Shown: positions 1 through 10,578, counted from the first letter of the stretch. The stretch: 64,000 bases of DNA from Phoma sp. XZ068 (GCA_004835665.1 RBKR01000031.1:62001-126000); one strand, 5' to 3'. Translations and numbers: made by a program. The notes: generated by a model not told the origin, from the sequence alone.

Positions 1-95
1 TGGTAAGGGTTATGAGGTGCTAAAATTAAATTTATTGCTAATAATAAAACCGCTAATATGGGGATAAATATAATAAAAAAAGTTGTGCTTGTCAT
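1..95 (-). CDS. nad3: NADH dehydrogenase subunit 3, 5' end only (window edge)
   Basis: The first 31 codons of Nad3 lie on the minus strand, with ATG at 95 directly after the nad2 stop codon at 96-98 (on the minus strand nad2 ends TAA and nad3 begins ATG with no gap). The rest is cut off by the window edge. The complete equivalent, with its C-terminal extension, is at 49086-50093. Nad3 is a membrane subunit of respiratory complex I. Confidence 0.93.
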   Translation of the reverse strand, partial: MTSTTFFIIFIPILAVLLLAINLILAPHNPY

Positions 96-1841
96 TTATA
101 TATTAAAAAGTATTAATGCTAATATATTAGCTAAACTTAATAATTCTTCAGGTATAAAAATAAACAGCGCTATTACAAGTGTTATCATAGAAATAGATAA
201 ACTTAATGAACTTGATAAAACAATATTGTTAATTTTTATAGCAATTTTTGTATTAATTGTATTTTTTTCTGTAATTAGCCCTTCTGCATTTAAATTTGTT
301 AATTCATTGTTTAATATGTAGTCTGGTTTATCAAAAAAGATTTGTTTTATTATAGCTAAATAATAAACCGCACTTATCACACTTGTTAGAATAGCAACTA
401 ATGACATAAAGATATAACCGTTATCAATAGCTGCACTTAAAATCATCTGTTTACCAAAGAATCCTATTAATGGTGGTATTCCGGCAAAAGAAAATAAAGT
501 AATCGCTAAGCTTAACGATAGTGTAGGATTAATGTAATACAACCCTTTTAACTGGTCAATTAGTTGAATAGGTGAATTATTCACGTCATGTAGATTGTTG
601 TTATTTTCATTACTTTTTTCTTTTTCACTAGTAGTTGTAGATTCACCAGTAGTTGTAGATTCAGTATTATAAACATAACAGTATAAAGAATAACCTATAG
701 TAATAAGTAAGATAAACGCATTTAAATTTGATATAGAATACTGAATTAAATAAAACATAAAGGCTTGTGTTGATTCTACTGTGTGTATACTTAGACCTAA
801 TAATATGAATCCAACATGTGAAATAGTACTAAATGCAAAAAGTCTTTTAATTCTAGACTGTGTTAATCCTACAACAGTTCCTATAACTAAAGATAAAAGA
901 GAACTAAATAATAGGGTTGTTGTTCAAGAAAAGTCGACATCAAACATTGATTTACTTGTATAATGAACTAATTCTAATAAGAAAATAAAGATAGAAATTT
1001 TTGCTATTATCGCTACAAAAGTTGTAACAATTGTAGGAATCGCATCATAAACGTCTGGGCTTCAAAAATGGAATGGTGCAGCAGATACTTTAAATAAAAA
1101 TCCTACAGCCATGAAAAGTAAACTTATATGGATATAGTAAGATTTATATCAGTAGAGTAGGCTTGTAAGGTTATCTTTACTTGCGTTTGATATACTAGTA
1201 ATTATATACAAACTATCTAAGTTTGTAGTACCTGAATTAGCATAAAGTAAAGCTGTTCCTAGTAATATGAAACAAGAGGATAATCCCCCTAATAAGAAAT
1301 ACATAAGTCCACCTGAAGTAGCTGGCTCTGAATCTCTGTAAATAGTAGATAGTAAATACAACCCATAACTTTGTAGTTCAATAGATAAAAATATAGATAC
1401 TAAATCACTAGTAGATATTAAGAAAACACTTCCTGTAACAACAAATAAAATGATTAAAGAATATTCAATGATTTTAAATTGTTCTCCCATTTTATTAACG
1501 ATAAGAGTTCTGTAGTATATTAATTTTGTAAATAAAAGTTTGTCTGGTGAGCTGTATTCTTTTAATCAAACTTTTCTAGGGTAAAATGAAGTTAATAGCA
1601 GTATAACACTACTAATTAAAAAAATAAATATATGGAAAACGTTGGTAGTAGCTGTTGTATTAAACAGACCTCCGAAAATACCTATCCCTTTGTTTAAAAA
1701 TAGAAAAAATAAATTATCATACGCAATAAAAGCAGAGATAAGTAAGATAGTAATCGTGGCTCTTGAATATAAAATAGATTTGTCTCGTCTTAGTGTGATT
1801 GAATTAGATAAAAGTAAAAAGATTAATGAAGTTATTACCAT
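96..1841 (-). CDS. nad2: NADH dehydrogenase subunit 2 (inverted-repeat copy A)
   Basis: A 581-residue multi-pass complex I subunit (antiporter-like proton channel of the inner membrane). TGA codons inside the frame must be read as Trp. The core is recognisable from the conserved stretch around FHFWSPDVYDAIPT and the later FAGIPPLIGFFGKQ. Between them, near residue 400, is a hydrophilic Thr/Ser/Glu/Asn-rich insert that is unusual for the family. The start at 1841 follows a tRNA-like element by one base, and the stop abuts the nad3 ATG. It is identical in sequence to the plus-strand copy at 24355-26100, so this genome has two full nad2 genes per unit. Confidence 0.96.
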
Positions 1842-1842
1842 A

Positions 1843-1909
1843 TAAGAAGAGAGAGATTCGAACTCTCTCTAGTACTAAATAAATTTAGCACTAGTTATCC
1901 TTTATTCTT
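1843..1909 (-). other. tRNA-like element (no canonical D arm) in front of nad2
   Basis: The ends pair as a tRNA acceptor (AAGAATA with TCTTCTT, one mismatch) and a good T arm carrying GTTCGAAT is present. The middle has no recognisable D arm and only a hairpin with an even-sized loop. It sits one base upstream of the nad2 ATG, where tRNA-style 5' end processing of the mRNA would be expected. It may be a processing signal rather than a translating tRNA. Confidence 0.6.
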
Positions 1910-1944
1910 AGAAAAAGGCTAGAAAAAAATATAACTAGTTAACA

Positions 1945-4075
1945 TTATGATCCTCAATAATATATAGATACAAATAGGAATAATCATACAACATCAACAA
2001 AATGTCAGTAAAGTATTCCAGCTTCTAATCCTAAATGATGATTATTTGTTAAATGATATGCTAATACACGTCATAGCCCTACAGCTAAGAAAGCTGTACC
2101 TATCATTACATGTAATCCGTGGACAATTTTGTTATCATAAGAGCTCTTTATCTCTTATATCCCTTTCTTATCGAAATGGTTCAGACTATGTCTTCATTTA
2201 TAAAACATAAACCATATAGTTATGCTATTATAAACGCAGGGTGTTCATGGTAGAATTATTGTAAATAAAGTACTCATCTACTAGTCGTTGAGGCTTCATG
2301 TATGCCTCGAAATAATATTATATTATTTCGAACATTTATTTCATACATGCTTCGCCGCACATTGTCCATATTATTTTACATATAATAATGGAGTTTCATG
2401 CAATTTACCCCGTTTTCTACAAAAATTGTATATATTATTATAGTTTATGTTTCTATTCCTATTTTTTTTTAATTTTTAATATTTCTTTTAATAAGTCACT
2501 GTTTTCAACATATTTGGTGTTTTTTCAGGGATCCTTGCTATTTTTTTGAAATGGTAAAAGTAAAATCGATTTTACTTTTTAGAGGGTATGTATCAAAAAA
2601 AAAGGTATTATTTATTAACTATTTCGTCAAATTTATCTACAACATAAGATTGAGTTGATCTAGTTTTCAGTTTCCACCAAACCACCATTGAAATAAGTTA
2701 CTATATTTTCGAGTAAAGCGATATCACGTTTGTTGTGATATAGAAAATAAACATTTACTTTATATGCAATACCTAGGCCTTGCTTTATTTTTGAAGTTTT
2801 TACAAAAAAAACCAACTTTCAGCATAAACAAACCCAACTATTCAAAAAGTATTAAAAAAAATTGCTAGTTAAATATATCTCTTACTGGGTTATATACCAG
2901 GAAATAGACTTAGTAAAGTTTTTGACCATCCTTTACCCCTAGAAGCTTTGTATGACAATATTTTGTATAAACCTTTTTCATTTTTACGCTGATTATCGTA
3001 AATCATATCTATTACTAAAAAGAATAAACGAAAATCTTTTTTTTTAATAAATGATATTTATTAACATGAGGTAAAATTAGTGGTTTAATGCACTAACAGA
3101 TTGTACTGAATATCTCGCTGGATGATTCCCTTTTTTTTTACTCTTTTAATGATGGTACCTACTATAAATAAATTTTTAATTTGTTCCACTAAATTATAAT
3201 CTTTTTCCTGTAGTTCTATGGGAAAAATGGGTGCAATACGTAAAGATTTAAATCTAGTTTCAGCGTTTACAACGCTTATGGGAAAGCTATATTCTGCATC
3301 GCAAAACCTGTTATTCAGTTAGGCTTTATTGTTAGATTTATCTGAATAAAATATCTCTAACAAAAAGGGGGTGGGAAGGGGAGTGAGGACGCCACAGGTG
3401 GCTGAACCTTATATATATACAATTTTTAGCAGGGGCTAGAATTAACCCTGTTCCAAAGTAAAAACATGATCCAAAAGCTCCATCTGAAATAGTGAATGAT
3501 GATACTGCATATTCTACACCTTGTAATGCCGTAAAGATAGTTGCTAATATAATTGTATATAATAAACCATATAAAGCTTTACCTCTTTTTCCGTTAATTA
3601 AAAAATGGTGTGCATATGTAACAGTAAATCCTGAAGCAAGTAAAAGAACTGTATTAATTAATGGTAATTCAAAAGGATCTATAGATTCTATTCCCATAGG
3701 AGGTCACATAGCCCCTAATTCTACTGTAGGAGAAAGAGCACTATGGAAAAATGCTCAAAATATAGCTAAGAAAAATAAAGCTTCAGATACTATAAATAAA
3801 GCAACACCAAGGTTTAATCCTCTTTGTACTGCAAGAGTATGGTGACCTATATATGTACCCTCTGCTATTACATCTCTTCATCAGAATGCCATAGCAAGAA
3901 TTAATGATATTAGGCTCATCATTAAGTTGTACTCTGCAAAAGCAAATCCATGGAAAGATAAAGCTGCAGATGTAGTAAGACTTAATAAGCTAATAGATGT
4001 ATATAAAGGTCATGGAGAAGGAGATACTAAATGAAAAGGATGTGCTTGAAAATTACTTCTATTTAAATTTAACAT
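1945..4075 (-). CDS. cox3: cytochrome c oxidase subunit 3, two exons
   Basis: Exon 1 is 3445-4075 and exon 2 is 1945-2123, together 269 residues, the usual Cox3 length. The N-terminus contains HPFHLVSPSPWP and the C-terminus ends HFVDVVWLFLFVSIYYWGS, with TGA used for Trp. Cox3 is a core membrane subunit of complex IV. The splice point is set by the family sequence FGTGFHGLHV and by the group I rule that the exon ends in U and the intron in G. The 3' end is followed closely by the tRNA-like element and nad2. A degraded copy of the cox3 end lies at 20945-21088. Confidence 0.95.
2124..3444 (-). other. group I intron in cox3
   Basis: It interrupts cox3 inside the conserved GTGFHGLHV segment. 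On the minus strand a CTCAACGACTAG segment (near 2290) and a GACATAGTC segment (near 2185) look like the two halves of the P7 core of a group I intron. An AT-rich hairpin lies between them near 2300-2340. The intron holds remains of a LAGLIDADG reading frame. The second copy is one base longer because of a poly-A run. Confidence 0.85.
2880..3330 (-). pseudogene. degenerate LAGLIDADG endonuclease in the cox3 intron
   Basis: Minus-strand translation gives scattered but recognisable pieces: FCDAEYSFPISV resembling the second LAGLIDADG helix with its following strand, then LRIAPIFPIELQEKD and, in another frame, a C-terminal WSKTLLSLFPGI segment typical of group I intron LAGLIDADG proteins. Stops and frame changes separate them, so the enzyme is unlikely to be made. 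Confidence 0.7.
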
Positions 4076-4152
4076 ATAATATTAATATAATTTCACAATA
4101 CACTTTTTTTTGAAAAACACAACTAAACACGGACTGATAAAGAAAATAGGTT

Positions 4153-4250
4153 TTCTTTAGTCTATTATGATTTTCTATAAAACTAAAGAGTATTTATTCT
4201 TTAGTCTACTATGATTTTCTATAAACCTAAAGAGTAGTTATTCTTTAGCT
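4153..4250. repeat. two tandem hairpin repeats upstream of cox3
   Basis: Two copies of a unit of about 45 bases, each beginning TTCTTTAGTCTA and ending CTAAAGAGTA, so each unit can fold through CTTTAG/CTAAAG. It lies just upstream of the cox3 start on the other strand, and may hold transcript start or processing signals. A second instance is at about 54152-54249. Confidence 0.7.
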
Positions 4251-4253
4251 AAT

Positions 4254-4970
4254 ACTATTATTAGTGCTCTGCACCGAGGGGGGGGCTATATTTTATTAAA
4301 ATACATTCAATACGTATAAGAATCCTACCATTGTTTATAAAAAAGCGCCTATGTAAAGTGGCAAGTTAGTTACAGTACTATAAAAACCTAAATGTAAGTT
4401 CAAAGAACTAGTAAAACCTGAAGTACAAGATACTTTAAAAGATACTTACTATAAAGGATACTTAGTATAAAGGTAAGAAAAGATAAAATTATATCTAATT
4501 TGTTATAAAGGTAAGAAAAGATAGATAAAATTATATTTAATTTGCTATAAAAGTAAAAAAAACATAGATCAAAGGATATTTAATTTATTAATAAGTTATA
4601 AAAATATATTAGTTATAAAAAACATAGTAGTAAGTTAAAGAATATAGTAGTAATGCAGTGAATATAGTTAATTACTCATTAAAGTTTAGCAATCTCAAGC
4701 TATATAGAATTTAGTAGTAATGTAATAAGTATAATCGCATATTAGATATAAAAACAAAACTTTTACTAAAATTATAGAATTAAGTAGTAATGTAATGAAT
4801 GTAATTCATTACTCGTTATAGAAGTTTAACAATTGTTAAGCTATATAGAATTTAGTAGTAATGTAATCGGTAGAATCTATGAAAAACAATTCTCGATGAA
4901 AAGTTGTGTAGAAGTAATATCCTTATAATTTATAATTTATTACAATTATAAAGATAACTAGTATAAAAGA
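4254..4970. other. AT-rich spacer between cox3 and tRNA-Arg
   Basis: No gene is recognisable. The stretch has a short C/G-rich run (CCGAGGGGGGG) near 4280 and several imperfect copies of a TATAGAATTTAGTAGTAATG motif between about 4620 and 4880. Confidence 0.6.
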
Positions 4971-5041
4971 TTCTTATTAGTTTAATGGTAGAACAAGATA
5001 CTTCTAATATCTGAATCTAAGTTCGAGTCTTAGATAAGAAT
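4971..5041 (+). tRNA. trnR: tRNA-Arg(UCU)
   Basis: A 71-nt cloverleaf with acceptor TTCTTAT/ATAAGAA, anticodon stem AGATA/TATCT and loop CTTCTAA, giving anticodon UCU. It reads AGA/AGG. Confidence 0.92.
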
Positions 5042-5045
5042 CAAT

Positions 5046-5185
5046 AACTATAGAGAAATAACTGTTAATTATTTTTATAATGTAAAGTAGAGAGAAATAA
5101 CTGTTAACTATTTATAAAAAAAAAATATAGAGAAGTAACTGTTAACTATTTTTATAGTGTAAAGTATAAAGAAATAACTGTTTAT
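5046..5185. repeat. about four tandem AT-rich repeats before rns
   Basis: Imperfect units of about 40 bases built on GAAATAACTGTTAA followed by TATTTTTATA and TGTAAAGTA. They occupy the spacer between tRNA-Arg and rns. The remaining bases up to 5430 are low-complexity A-rich sequence. Confidence 0.7.
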
Positions 5186-5429
5186 TTTAGAGTTAATGAT
5201 TCCTATCTTGAAAAAAAAATTATTAGTTTATAACTAGAAAACAAAATCTCTCTTATAGTAATCTAAGAGTAAGAGATAAAACCTAGTTATAACAAATACA
5301 ATGTTATTGCTATTTTTTCAGCAAAAGATAAAAAAAAATAAAAGATAAAAAAGAGATAAAAAAAATAAAAGATAAGCTATTGTAAAGAAAAATATTCTTT
5401 AATAAAAAAATAGATGACTTTTACACTTT

Positions 5430-7135
5430 TTTTATTTGAGTTTGATGATGGCTCTGAGTGAACGCTATGCAAATGCTTGACACATGCTAATCGAACGTCA
5501 ATATTTAATTTTTTAATTATGTATATTGAAGTGGTGTACAGGTGAGTAATTGGTATTATGGCTACCTAGGAGTAAGGCAAAATAAATCCCTTATAAGAAC
5601 AATTTATTATTCTTTATTAATACTAAATCTAATAAAACCAAAAATAATTCTATTGAAAAGAGTTAGGTTAACAGGTTAATAATAGCAATAATAAGTGTGG
5701 TTTAAAAGAAATAGTATTTCGCTCCTAGTTGACTATTAATAACCATCGGATAAGTAGTAAGTATGGTAATGGCATACTTAGCTTGTGTCCGTAGTCAGGA
5801 CTGAGAGGTCTATTGACCACACTGGGTCTGAAAAAACCCCAGTGCGTGTAGTACAGCAGTGAGGAATTTTGGTCAATGGCCTAACGGCTGAACCAGCAAC
5901 TTGCAGGAATGAGAGTTAATATAATAAGTTTATTAACTTGCTTGACTAGGTCTTATAAAATTCTGGATAAAGCTTATTATGAAAACTTTATATCCATAGG
6001 TCTCGACCAAATCTTGTGCCAGCAGTCGCGGTAAGACAAGGGAGACGAGTGTTATTCATCTTTAACAGGTATATAGGGTACCTAGACGGTGTACAAAGGC
6101 TTATATAAGTACCTGCTACACTTGAGTTTGATATGTGAGAGGAATATGTCAGAATTATTGGTGGAAAGATGAAATTTGCTAATACCAATAGGACTGATGA
6201 CGGCGAAGGCAAACCTCTATGTACATGTATTTTATGAGTTAACGTTAGAGTTAACGTGTTATGACTTAAGGGTTATGGCATTAATAAAAATCTAAAATAC
6301 TATAACTGACGTTGAGGGACGAAGGCTCAGAGAGTGAAGAGGATTAGATACCCCCGTAGCCTGGGCAGACAATGATGAGTGCCATAGGTTGGCTTTATGC
6401 CGAACTATAAATGAAAGTGGAAGCACTCCACCTCAAGAGTAATGTGGCAACGCAGGAACTGAAATCATTAGACCGTTTCTGAAACCAGTAGTGAAGTATG
6501 TTATTTAATTCGATGATCCTCGAATAACCTTACCACAATTTGAATGATCTACAAGATAGAATACAACTTTGGAACACGTTTCAAAGAAATGAGCTATTTG
6601 TAGACCACATGCGTTGCATGGCTGTCTTCAGTTAATGTCGTGAGATTTGGTTAGGTCCATTAAATTAACGTAAACCCTTGCTTTATTTACTAGTATAAAG
6701 CAGTTCTCCGCTTATAATTGGATGTGATAATAGGGACTAAGACAAGTCATCATGGCCTTAATATTGTGGGCTATAGACGTGCCACATATGCCTTTACAAA
6801 GGGATGCAATAATGCGAATTGGAGCTAATCCCCTAAAAAAGGATAAAGTATGGATTGTAGTCTGAAATTCGGCTGCATGAAAAAGGAATTACTAGTAATC
6901 GTGAGTAATCACATCACGGTGAATTTTATCTCGGATAGGTACTAACCACTCGTCAGGCGCTGAAAGGAGTATGTGCAATAAGTTTGGTGGCTGCGAATTG
7001 ATAGTCTAAATATACAGGTTTAGATCTTTTGGCAGATACATCTTCGTATGCGTGACTCTAATTGGTGTTAAGTCGAAATACGGTTCGGGTTGGGGAACTA
7101 GCCCGGGAATAATTAATATTAACAATACACCCCAA
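5430..7135 (+). rRNA. rns: small subunit ribosomal RNA
   Basis: Universal 16S-like landmarks appear in order: TTTGATGATGGCTCTGA near the 5' end, the 530 loop GTGCCAGCAGTCGCGGTAA at about 6015, the 790 region GGATTAGATACCCCCGTAG at about 6340, the 1050 region GCATGGCTGTC at about 6613 and the 3' domain GTCGAAATACGG at about 7070. There is no intron. The 3' end is followed within a few bases by a tRNA-like element. Exact ends are approximate. Confidence 0.95.
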
Positions 7136-7141
7136 AAAAAA

Positions 7142-7201
7142 AGTCTGTGCAAGGAGCATTAAGTTTATCTTGTTCTATGGTTCGAATCCATAGACAGGCT
7201 C
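7142..7201 (+). other. tRNA-like element at the rns 3' end
   Basis: Acceptor halves AGTCTGT and ACAGGCT pair over seven positions and the T arm TATGG-TTCGAAT-CCATA is perfect. Only 26 bases lie between acceptor and T arm, too few for normal D and anticodon arms. It abuts the rns 3' end, so it may act as a tRNA-mimic processing site. It resembles in design the element before nad2. Confidence 0.6.
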
Positions 7202-7378
7202 ATAGCCAATGTATATTGGTGTCTACTAGTTATTTAGTTTTGAATAAAACCTTTTCTATTGGTTATTTATATGTTTTAAATAAAACGCTGTAAACCAGGT
7301 TTAATTTATTTATTTTTTTTTGATAAGGTTGGCTCAATAAACAAATCTTTTTATAGTAAATCCATTTAGGTAAAAAAA

Positions 7379-7461
7379 GTCCGAGTGCTGGAATTGGTAG
7401 ACAGGACAAATTTAAGCTTTGTTGACGTTATGTCGTGAACGTTCAAGTCGTTCTTCGGATA
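7379..7461 (+). tRNA. trnL: tRNA-Leu(UAA)
   Basis: Class II tRNA with a long variable arm. Acceptor GTCCGAG/TTCGGAT, anticodon stem ACAAA/TTTGT, loop TTTAAGC, anticodon UAA. It reads UUA, the dominant leucine codon in this genome. Confidence 0.9.
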
Positions 7462-7821
7462 CTTGGTAAAAACATTATACTTTTAATCATTTATTTATGT
7501 GAAACTCACCCATTTTTTTTCTTTACACTAATGATTAATATTAACTACTATTTTGCCAAAATAGATAGCTTACCCAATTAAACATATTTATTTACATCTA
7601 CCATTGTTAGTAAAACACCTTTGAATAAGTATCCCTATACTATATCCCCTATATACAGTGTAAAACGTATTGAAAAAAAATTAGTTGAATAAGGTTTTAT
7701 AGAGGTAGAGCGATAATGATAAATATAGCTGTGTTATATTTTTTTATATTTGCAATTTTACAATTAATAGTAGTTTTATAATTACTAGTAGTTTTATAAT
7801 GAATAGCATTAAGTAAGAAAA
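7462..7821. other. AT-rich spacer
   Basis: No gene is recognisable between tRNA-Leu and tRNA-Tyr. Short AATAGTAGTTTTATAA direct repeats are seen near 7763-7800. Confidence 0.6.
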
Positions 7822-7906
7822 AGGAGAGTTCCTTTATTGGTAAGAAGGGTTGAGCTGTAAACTCAATAGCAATATGCTTTTAAGAGTTCGAATCTCTTGT
7901 CTCCTA
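7822..7906 (+). tRNA. trnY: tRNA-Tyr(GUA)
   Basis: 85-nt tRNA with long variable arm, as usual for organellar tRNA-Tyr. Anticodon stem TTGAG/CTCAA, loop CTGTAAA, anticodon GUA. One acceptor position appears mismatched. Confidence 0.9.
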
Positions 7907-8062
7907 ATAGTCAATATCTTTAGTGAATTGCTACATAATGAATTAATATAGTTATTTGCTTAGCGTTAATTGTCAGAGTTAATTCTTAGAGGGCTAATTG
8001 TTATATAGTTAATTGCTTATGAAGGTGTTTAGAGCTGTTATAGAGATGTTATTTATGTAATA

Positions 8063-8133
8063 GCCTTTATAGCTCAATGGTAGAGCGGAATACTGTTAAT
8101 ATTCTGATAAATGTTCGATTCATTTTAAAGGCT
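8063..8133 (+). tRNA. trnN: tRNA-Asn(GUU)
   Basis: Acceptor GCCTTTA/TAAAGGC, anticodon stem GAATA/TATTC, loop CTGTTAA, anticodon GUU. Two further near-identical copies lie at 39182-39252 and 39286-39356 as part of a copied nad6 upstream region. Confidence 0.93.
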
Positions 8134-8204
8134 TGAAAAGGTTATAGGAGGCCTTTTATAACTAGGGCTTTAAAAAAAAAATATTTTTCCTAATACTTAC
8201 ACTT

Positions 8205-8423
8205 TTTAAAGCTAATAGGTTTTAGTAATTCATTTTCTATCCACTATAAAAAGTAAATAGAAAAGACGGAGGTTACATAAAAAAAATTATTTCAAACAAA
8301 CTATTTATATTTATAGGTTTAAAGCACAGTGTAATTAAAAATACACGGGCTAACCGGTAGTATAATGTTAGGAGATTTTAGCGTGAATAATAGCCTAAAA
8401 AGATAGAGCTGTTCTTTTACTAG
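8205..8423 (+). promoter_or_regulatory. nad6 5' region, also copied in front of another ORF
   Basis: This untranslated stretch, from the GCTAATAGGTTTTAG segment to the nad6 ATG, is almost identical to 39395-39611. No promoter consensus can be assigned from sequence alone, but the copied block includes everything between tRNA-Asn and the start codon and so probably carries the signals for processing and translation. Confidence 0.5.
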
Positions 8424-9068
8424 ATGAATCCTTATAGTTTTTGTAATGAAAAGGGTAATGCACAAATTTATATGTTGTATATAGTTAATGAAATCACATT
8501 TAATGGTTATAATGCAGTTAACTTAGATATATTATACATTATTGCTATCCTATTAGGTATATTAGTAATTATAAGTAAAAATCCTATTGTTTCTGTTTTA
8601 TTTTTAATAGGTCTATTTTTATGTATAGCTGCTTATTTAATACTAACAGGATTGAATTTTATAGGACTAGCATACTTGTTAGTATATATAGGGGCTGTAT
8701 CTATATTATTTTTATTTATATTAATGTTGATAAATGTTAGGATATCTGAGCTATTAATAGACAGTATTAATAGTATACCTTTAGCTATACTAATAGGTAG
8801 TTTCTTTAATTACTTCGTTAATAATGTTCTTCCCTATATGGTAATGACTAATAACTTGTTATATCACTTTACGATTAAAAAAAAACTAACGAATGTTACA
8901 TCTGTGTCATGAGATGGTTACTTAGCAGAAACTTCTCATATAACAACTATAGGTAATGTATTATATGGTAATTACTCCATATGATTAATCATTACATCTA
9001 TTATATTGTTACTTGCAATGGTGGGTGCAATTGTTATTACACTAAAACCACAAACAGATGCAAAATAA
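8424..9068 (+). CDS. nad6: NADH dehydrogenase subunit 6
   Basis: A 214-residue complex I membrane subunit. The core segment ILVIISKNPIVSVLFLIGLF is characteristic of Nad6; TGA near codon 163 is Trp, and translation continues to TAA at 9066-9068. The first ATG gives a leader MNPYSFCNEKGNAQ before the expected Nad6 N-terminus; an internal ATG at 8472 is an alternative start. The same leader and upstream DNA are found at 39612, where they precede an unrelated protein, so the leader is a movable module. Confidence 0.94.
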
Positions 9069-9146
9069 CAAATAATAAAACCTATAAGACGTCTTTATCT
9101 TATTTTTTTTTCTATTAAAAAAAACAAAAGGAATAAAAATAAAAAA

Positions 9147-9219
9147 AAGAAATTAGCTCAATTGGTAGAGCATCCGTTTTACACGCGGCAGGTTAAGTGT
9201 TCAAATCACTTATTTCTTA
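9147..9219 (+). tRNA. trnV: tRNA-Val(UAC)
   Basis: Acceptor AAGAAAT/ATTTCTT, canonical D arm GCTCAATTGGTAGAGC, anticodon loop TTTACAC, anticodon UAC. Confidence 0.92.
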
Positions 9220-9251
9220 ATACTTATCAACAATAAGTATATATAAGCATA

Positions 9252-9323
9252 GAGATCTTAGCTTAATGGTAAAGCGTATGACTTTTAATCATACTCATAA
9301 GGGTTCAAGTCCCTTAGATCTTA
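9252..9323 (+). tRNA. trnK: tRNA-Lys(UUU)
   Basis: Acceptor GAGATCT/AGATCTT, anticodon stem TATGA/TCATA, loop CTTTTAA, anticodon UUU. Confidence 0.92.
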
Positions 9324-9330
9324 GAAAAAA

Positions 9331-9402
9331 GCGGCCATAGGATAATGGTTATTCCACTCGTCTTCCAAACGATATGTACCGATTCGACTTCGGTTGGCCG
9401 TA
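9331..9402 (+). tRNA. trnG: tRNA-Gly(UCC)
   Basis: Acceptor GCGGCCA/TGGCCGT, anticodon loop CTTCCAA, anticodon UCC. It lies two bases upstream of tRNA-Asp. Confidence 0.92.
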
Positions 9403-9404
9403 TA

Positions 9405-9476
9405 GGGTTAGTAACTTAATGGTAAAGAGCTTTCTTGTCACGAAAGTAGATATCGGTTCAAGCCCGGTCTAACTCG
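9405..9476 (+). tRNA. trnD: tRNA-Asp(GUC)
   Basis: Acceptor GGGTTAG/CTAACTC, anticodon stem CTTTC/GAAAG, loop TTGTCAC, anticodon GUC. Confidence 0.92.
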
Positions 9477-9508
9477 TAGTTTTATTTTAATTAACTGTTG
9501 AATTATAT

Positions 9509-9579
9509 GGCTGGTAATAATTGTATCAGTACCTTAAATTGTTCTAATTAACTAATTCTATTGTCATCGCCGCCAGCCA
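9509..9579. other. possible GC-rich long-range hairpin
   Basis: TGGCTGG at 9509 and CCAGCCA near 9573 can pair around an AT-rich loop, next to an unusually GC-rich CATCGCCGCC. This could be a transcript-processing or mobile GC-rich hairpin. Confidence 0.4.
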
Positions 9580-9596
9580 AGCACTAAATTGATATA

Positions 9597-9740
9597 AGCA
9601 ATAATATAAACGTTTATTTTATAGTTAAGATTTATTTTATAGTTAAGATTTATTTTATAGTTAAGATTTATTTTTATAGTTAACGTTAATTTTATAGTTA
9701 ACGTTTATTTTATGGTTAACGTTTATATTACAGTTAAAAG
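9597..9740. repeat. tandem 18-base repeats
   Basis: About seven imperfect units of TTTATTTTATAGTTAAGA / TTTATTTTATAGTTAACG in a spacer between tRNA-Asp and tRNA-Ser. No coding content. Confidence 0.8.
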
Positions 9741-9782
9741 CACTACAAAAAACAACATAGGTAATAGAATAATAGTAAAAAA

Positions 9783-9862
9783 GGAAAAGTTGCTATAGGT
9801 AAGGCGAGATATTTGCTAAATATTGTGTTTAACACCTGGTGGTTCAAATCCACTCTTTTCCG
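9783..9862 (+). tRNA. trnS: tRNA-Ser(GCU)
   Basis: Class II tRNA. Acceptor GGAAAAG/CTTTTCC, anticodon stem GATAT/ATATT, loop TTGCTAA, anticodon GCU, and a variable arm GTGTTTAACAC. Confidence 0.9.
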
Positions 9863-10201
9863 AATAGAATAAAAATAATAAATTAACTGTAGAGGGAAAG
9901 GGTGAATATATTAACAACAAATAAATAATTATATATTTATAATGAATAGAGCTTAATTATAATAGATAAATTACTTTAACATTATTCACATAATGTTTTT
10001 TGCATTTAATGTTTATAGTACCTTTATTATAAGATTATTTTTATTATAAGATTATTTTTAGACTATTTTTATTATAAGACTATTTTTATTACTGTTAAAG
10101 ATATAATTAGGGTAATTTGATTGTAAACACTCTTTTAGTGAGCAAAAATCTTGTTCAATAGATATGATGTTATTAGTAATAAGAAAAAAAAGTATAGTAA
10201 A
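9863..10201. other. AT-rich spacer with short repeats
   Basis: No gene seen. Near 10028-10090 there are four imperfect TTATAAGA(T/C)TATTTTTA units. Confidence 0.6.
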
Positions 10202-10273
10202 AAGAGTATAGTTTAATTGGTAAAATAGGAAGCTTCAAACTTCAAATTTCCAGTTCAAGTCTGGATGCTCTTG
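10202..10273 (+). tRNA. trnW: tRNA-Trp(UCA)
   Basis: Acceptor AAGAGTA/TGCTCTT, anticodon stem GAAG/CTTC, loop CTTCAAA, anticodon UCA. A UCA anticodon reads both UGA and UGG and directly supports the UGA=Trp code used throughout the window. Confidence 0.93.
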
Positions 10274-10368
10274 TTATAACACAATGTTCTAAAGTATTTA
10301 TAACATAATGTTTTTTTTCTTTTTATAGTTTTGATGTTTTAACTGTTACATAGTATATATTTACTTAA

Positions 10369-10440
10369 GGTTCCTTAGCTTAATAGGTAAAGCGCATTTT
10401 TGATAAGGATGTGATCGACGTTCAATTCGTTGAGGAATCA
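10369..10440 (+). tRNA. trnI: tRNA-Ile(GAU)
   Basis: Acceptor GGTTCCT/AGGAATC, anticodon stem CATTT/GGATG, loop TTGATAA, anticodon GAU. Its 3' part is copied immediately downstream. Confidence 0.92.
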
Positions 10441-10458
10441 ATAAGGTGTGTTAATTAA

Positions 10459-10502
10459 AAATCACTTTTGATAGGTATGTGGTCAACGTTTAACTCGTTG
10501 AT
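10459..10502 (+). pseudogene. partial tRNA-Ile copy
   Basis: Resembles the anticodon and T arms of the tRNA-Ile just upstream (TTTTGATA loop, GTCAACGTTTAACTCGTTGA), followed by the same ATCAATAAGGTG trailer. The 5' acceptor strand and D arm are missing, so it is a local duplication remnant. Confidence 0.75.
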
Positions 10503-10509
10503 CAATAAG

Positions 10510-10578
10510 GTGCGTTAGTTAAATTGGTATAATAACATGCTACGGACATGTTTTTACAAGTTCGAGTCTTGTACGCAC
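10510..10578 (+). tRNA. trnR: tRNA-Arg(ACG)
   Basis: Anticodon stem ACATG/CATGT, loop CTACGGA, anticodon ACG (reads CGN). T arm ACAAG-TTCGAGT-CTTGT. The acceptor has six clear pairs. Confidence 0.9.

Larger units (their letters stand above)
1..1929 (-). repeat. inverted repeat copy A, truncated by window edge
   Basis: Reverse complement of 24267-26195. It holds the 5' end of nad3, all of nad2, the tRNA-like element and a short leader ending in a seven-A run at 1923-1929. The complete version of this copy is 49624-51927. Confidence 0.95.

Noticed and set aside
3492..3845. Plus-strand frame opposite cox3
   Set aside because: Shadow of cox3 exon 1 on the minus strand.
5988..6212. Reverse-strand open frame inside rns
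   Set aside because: It overlaps the highly conserved 530-loop region of the small rRNA and matches no protein family.
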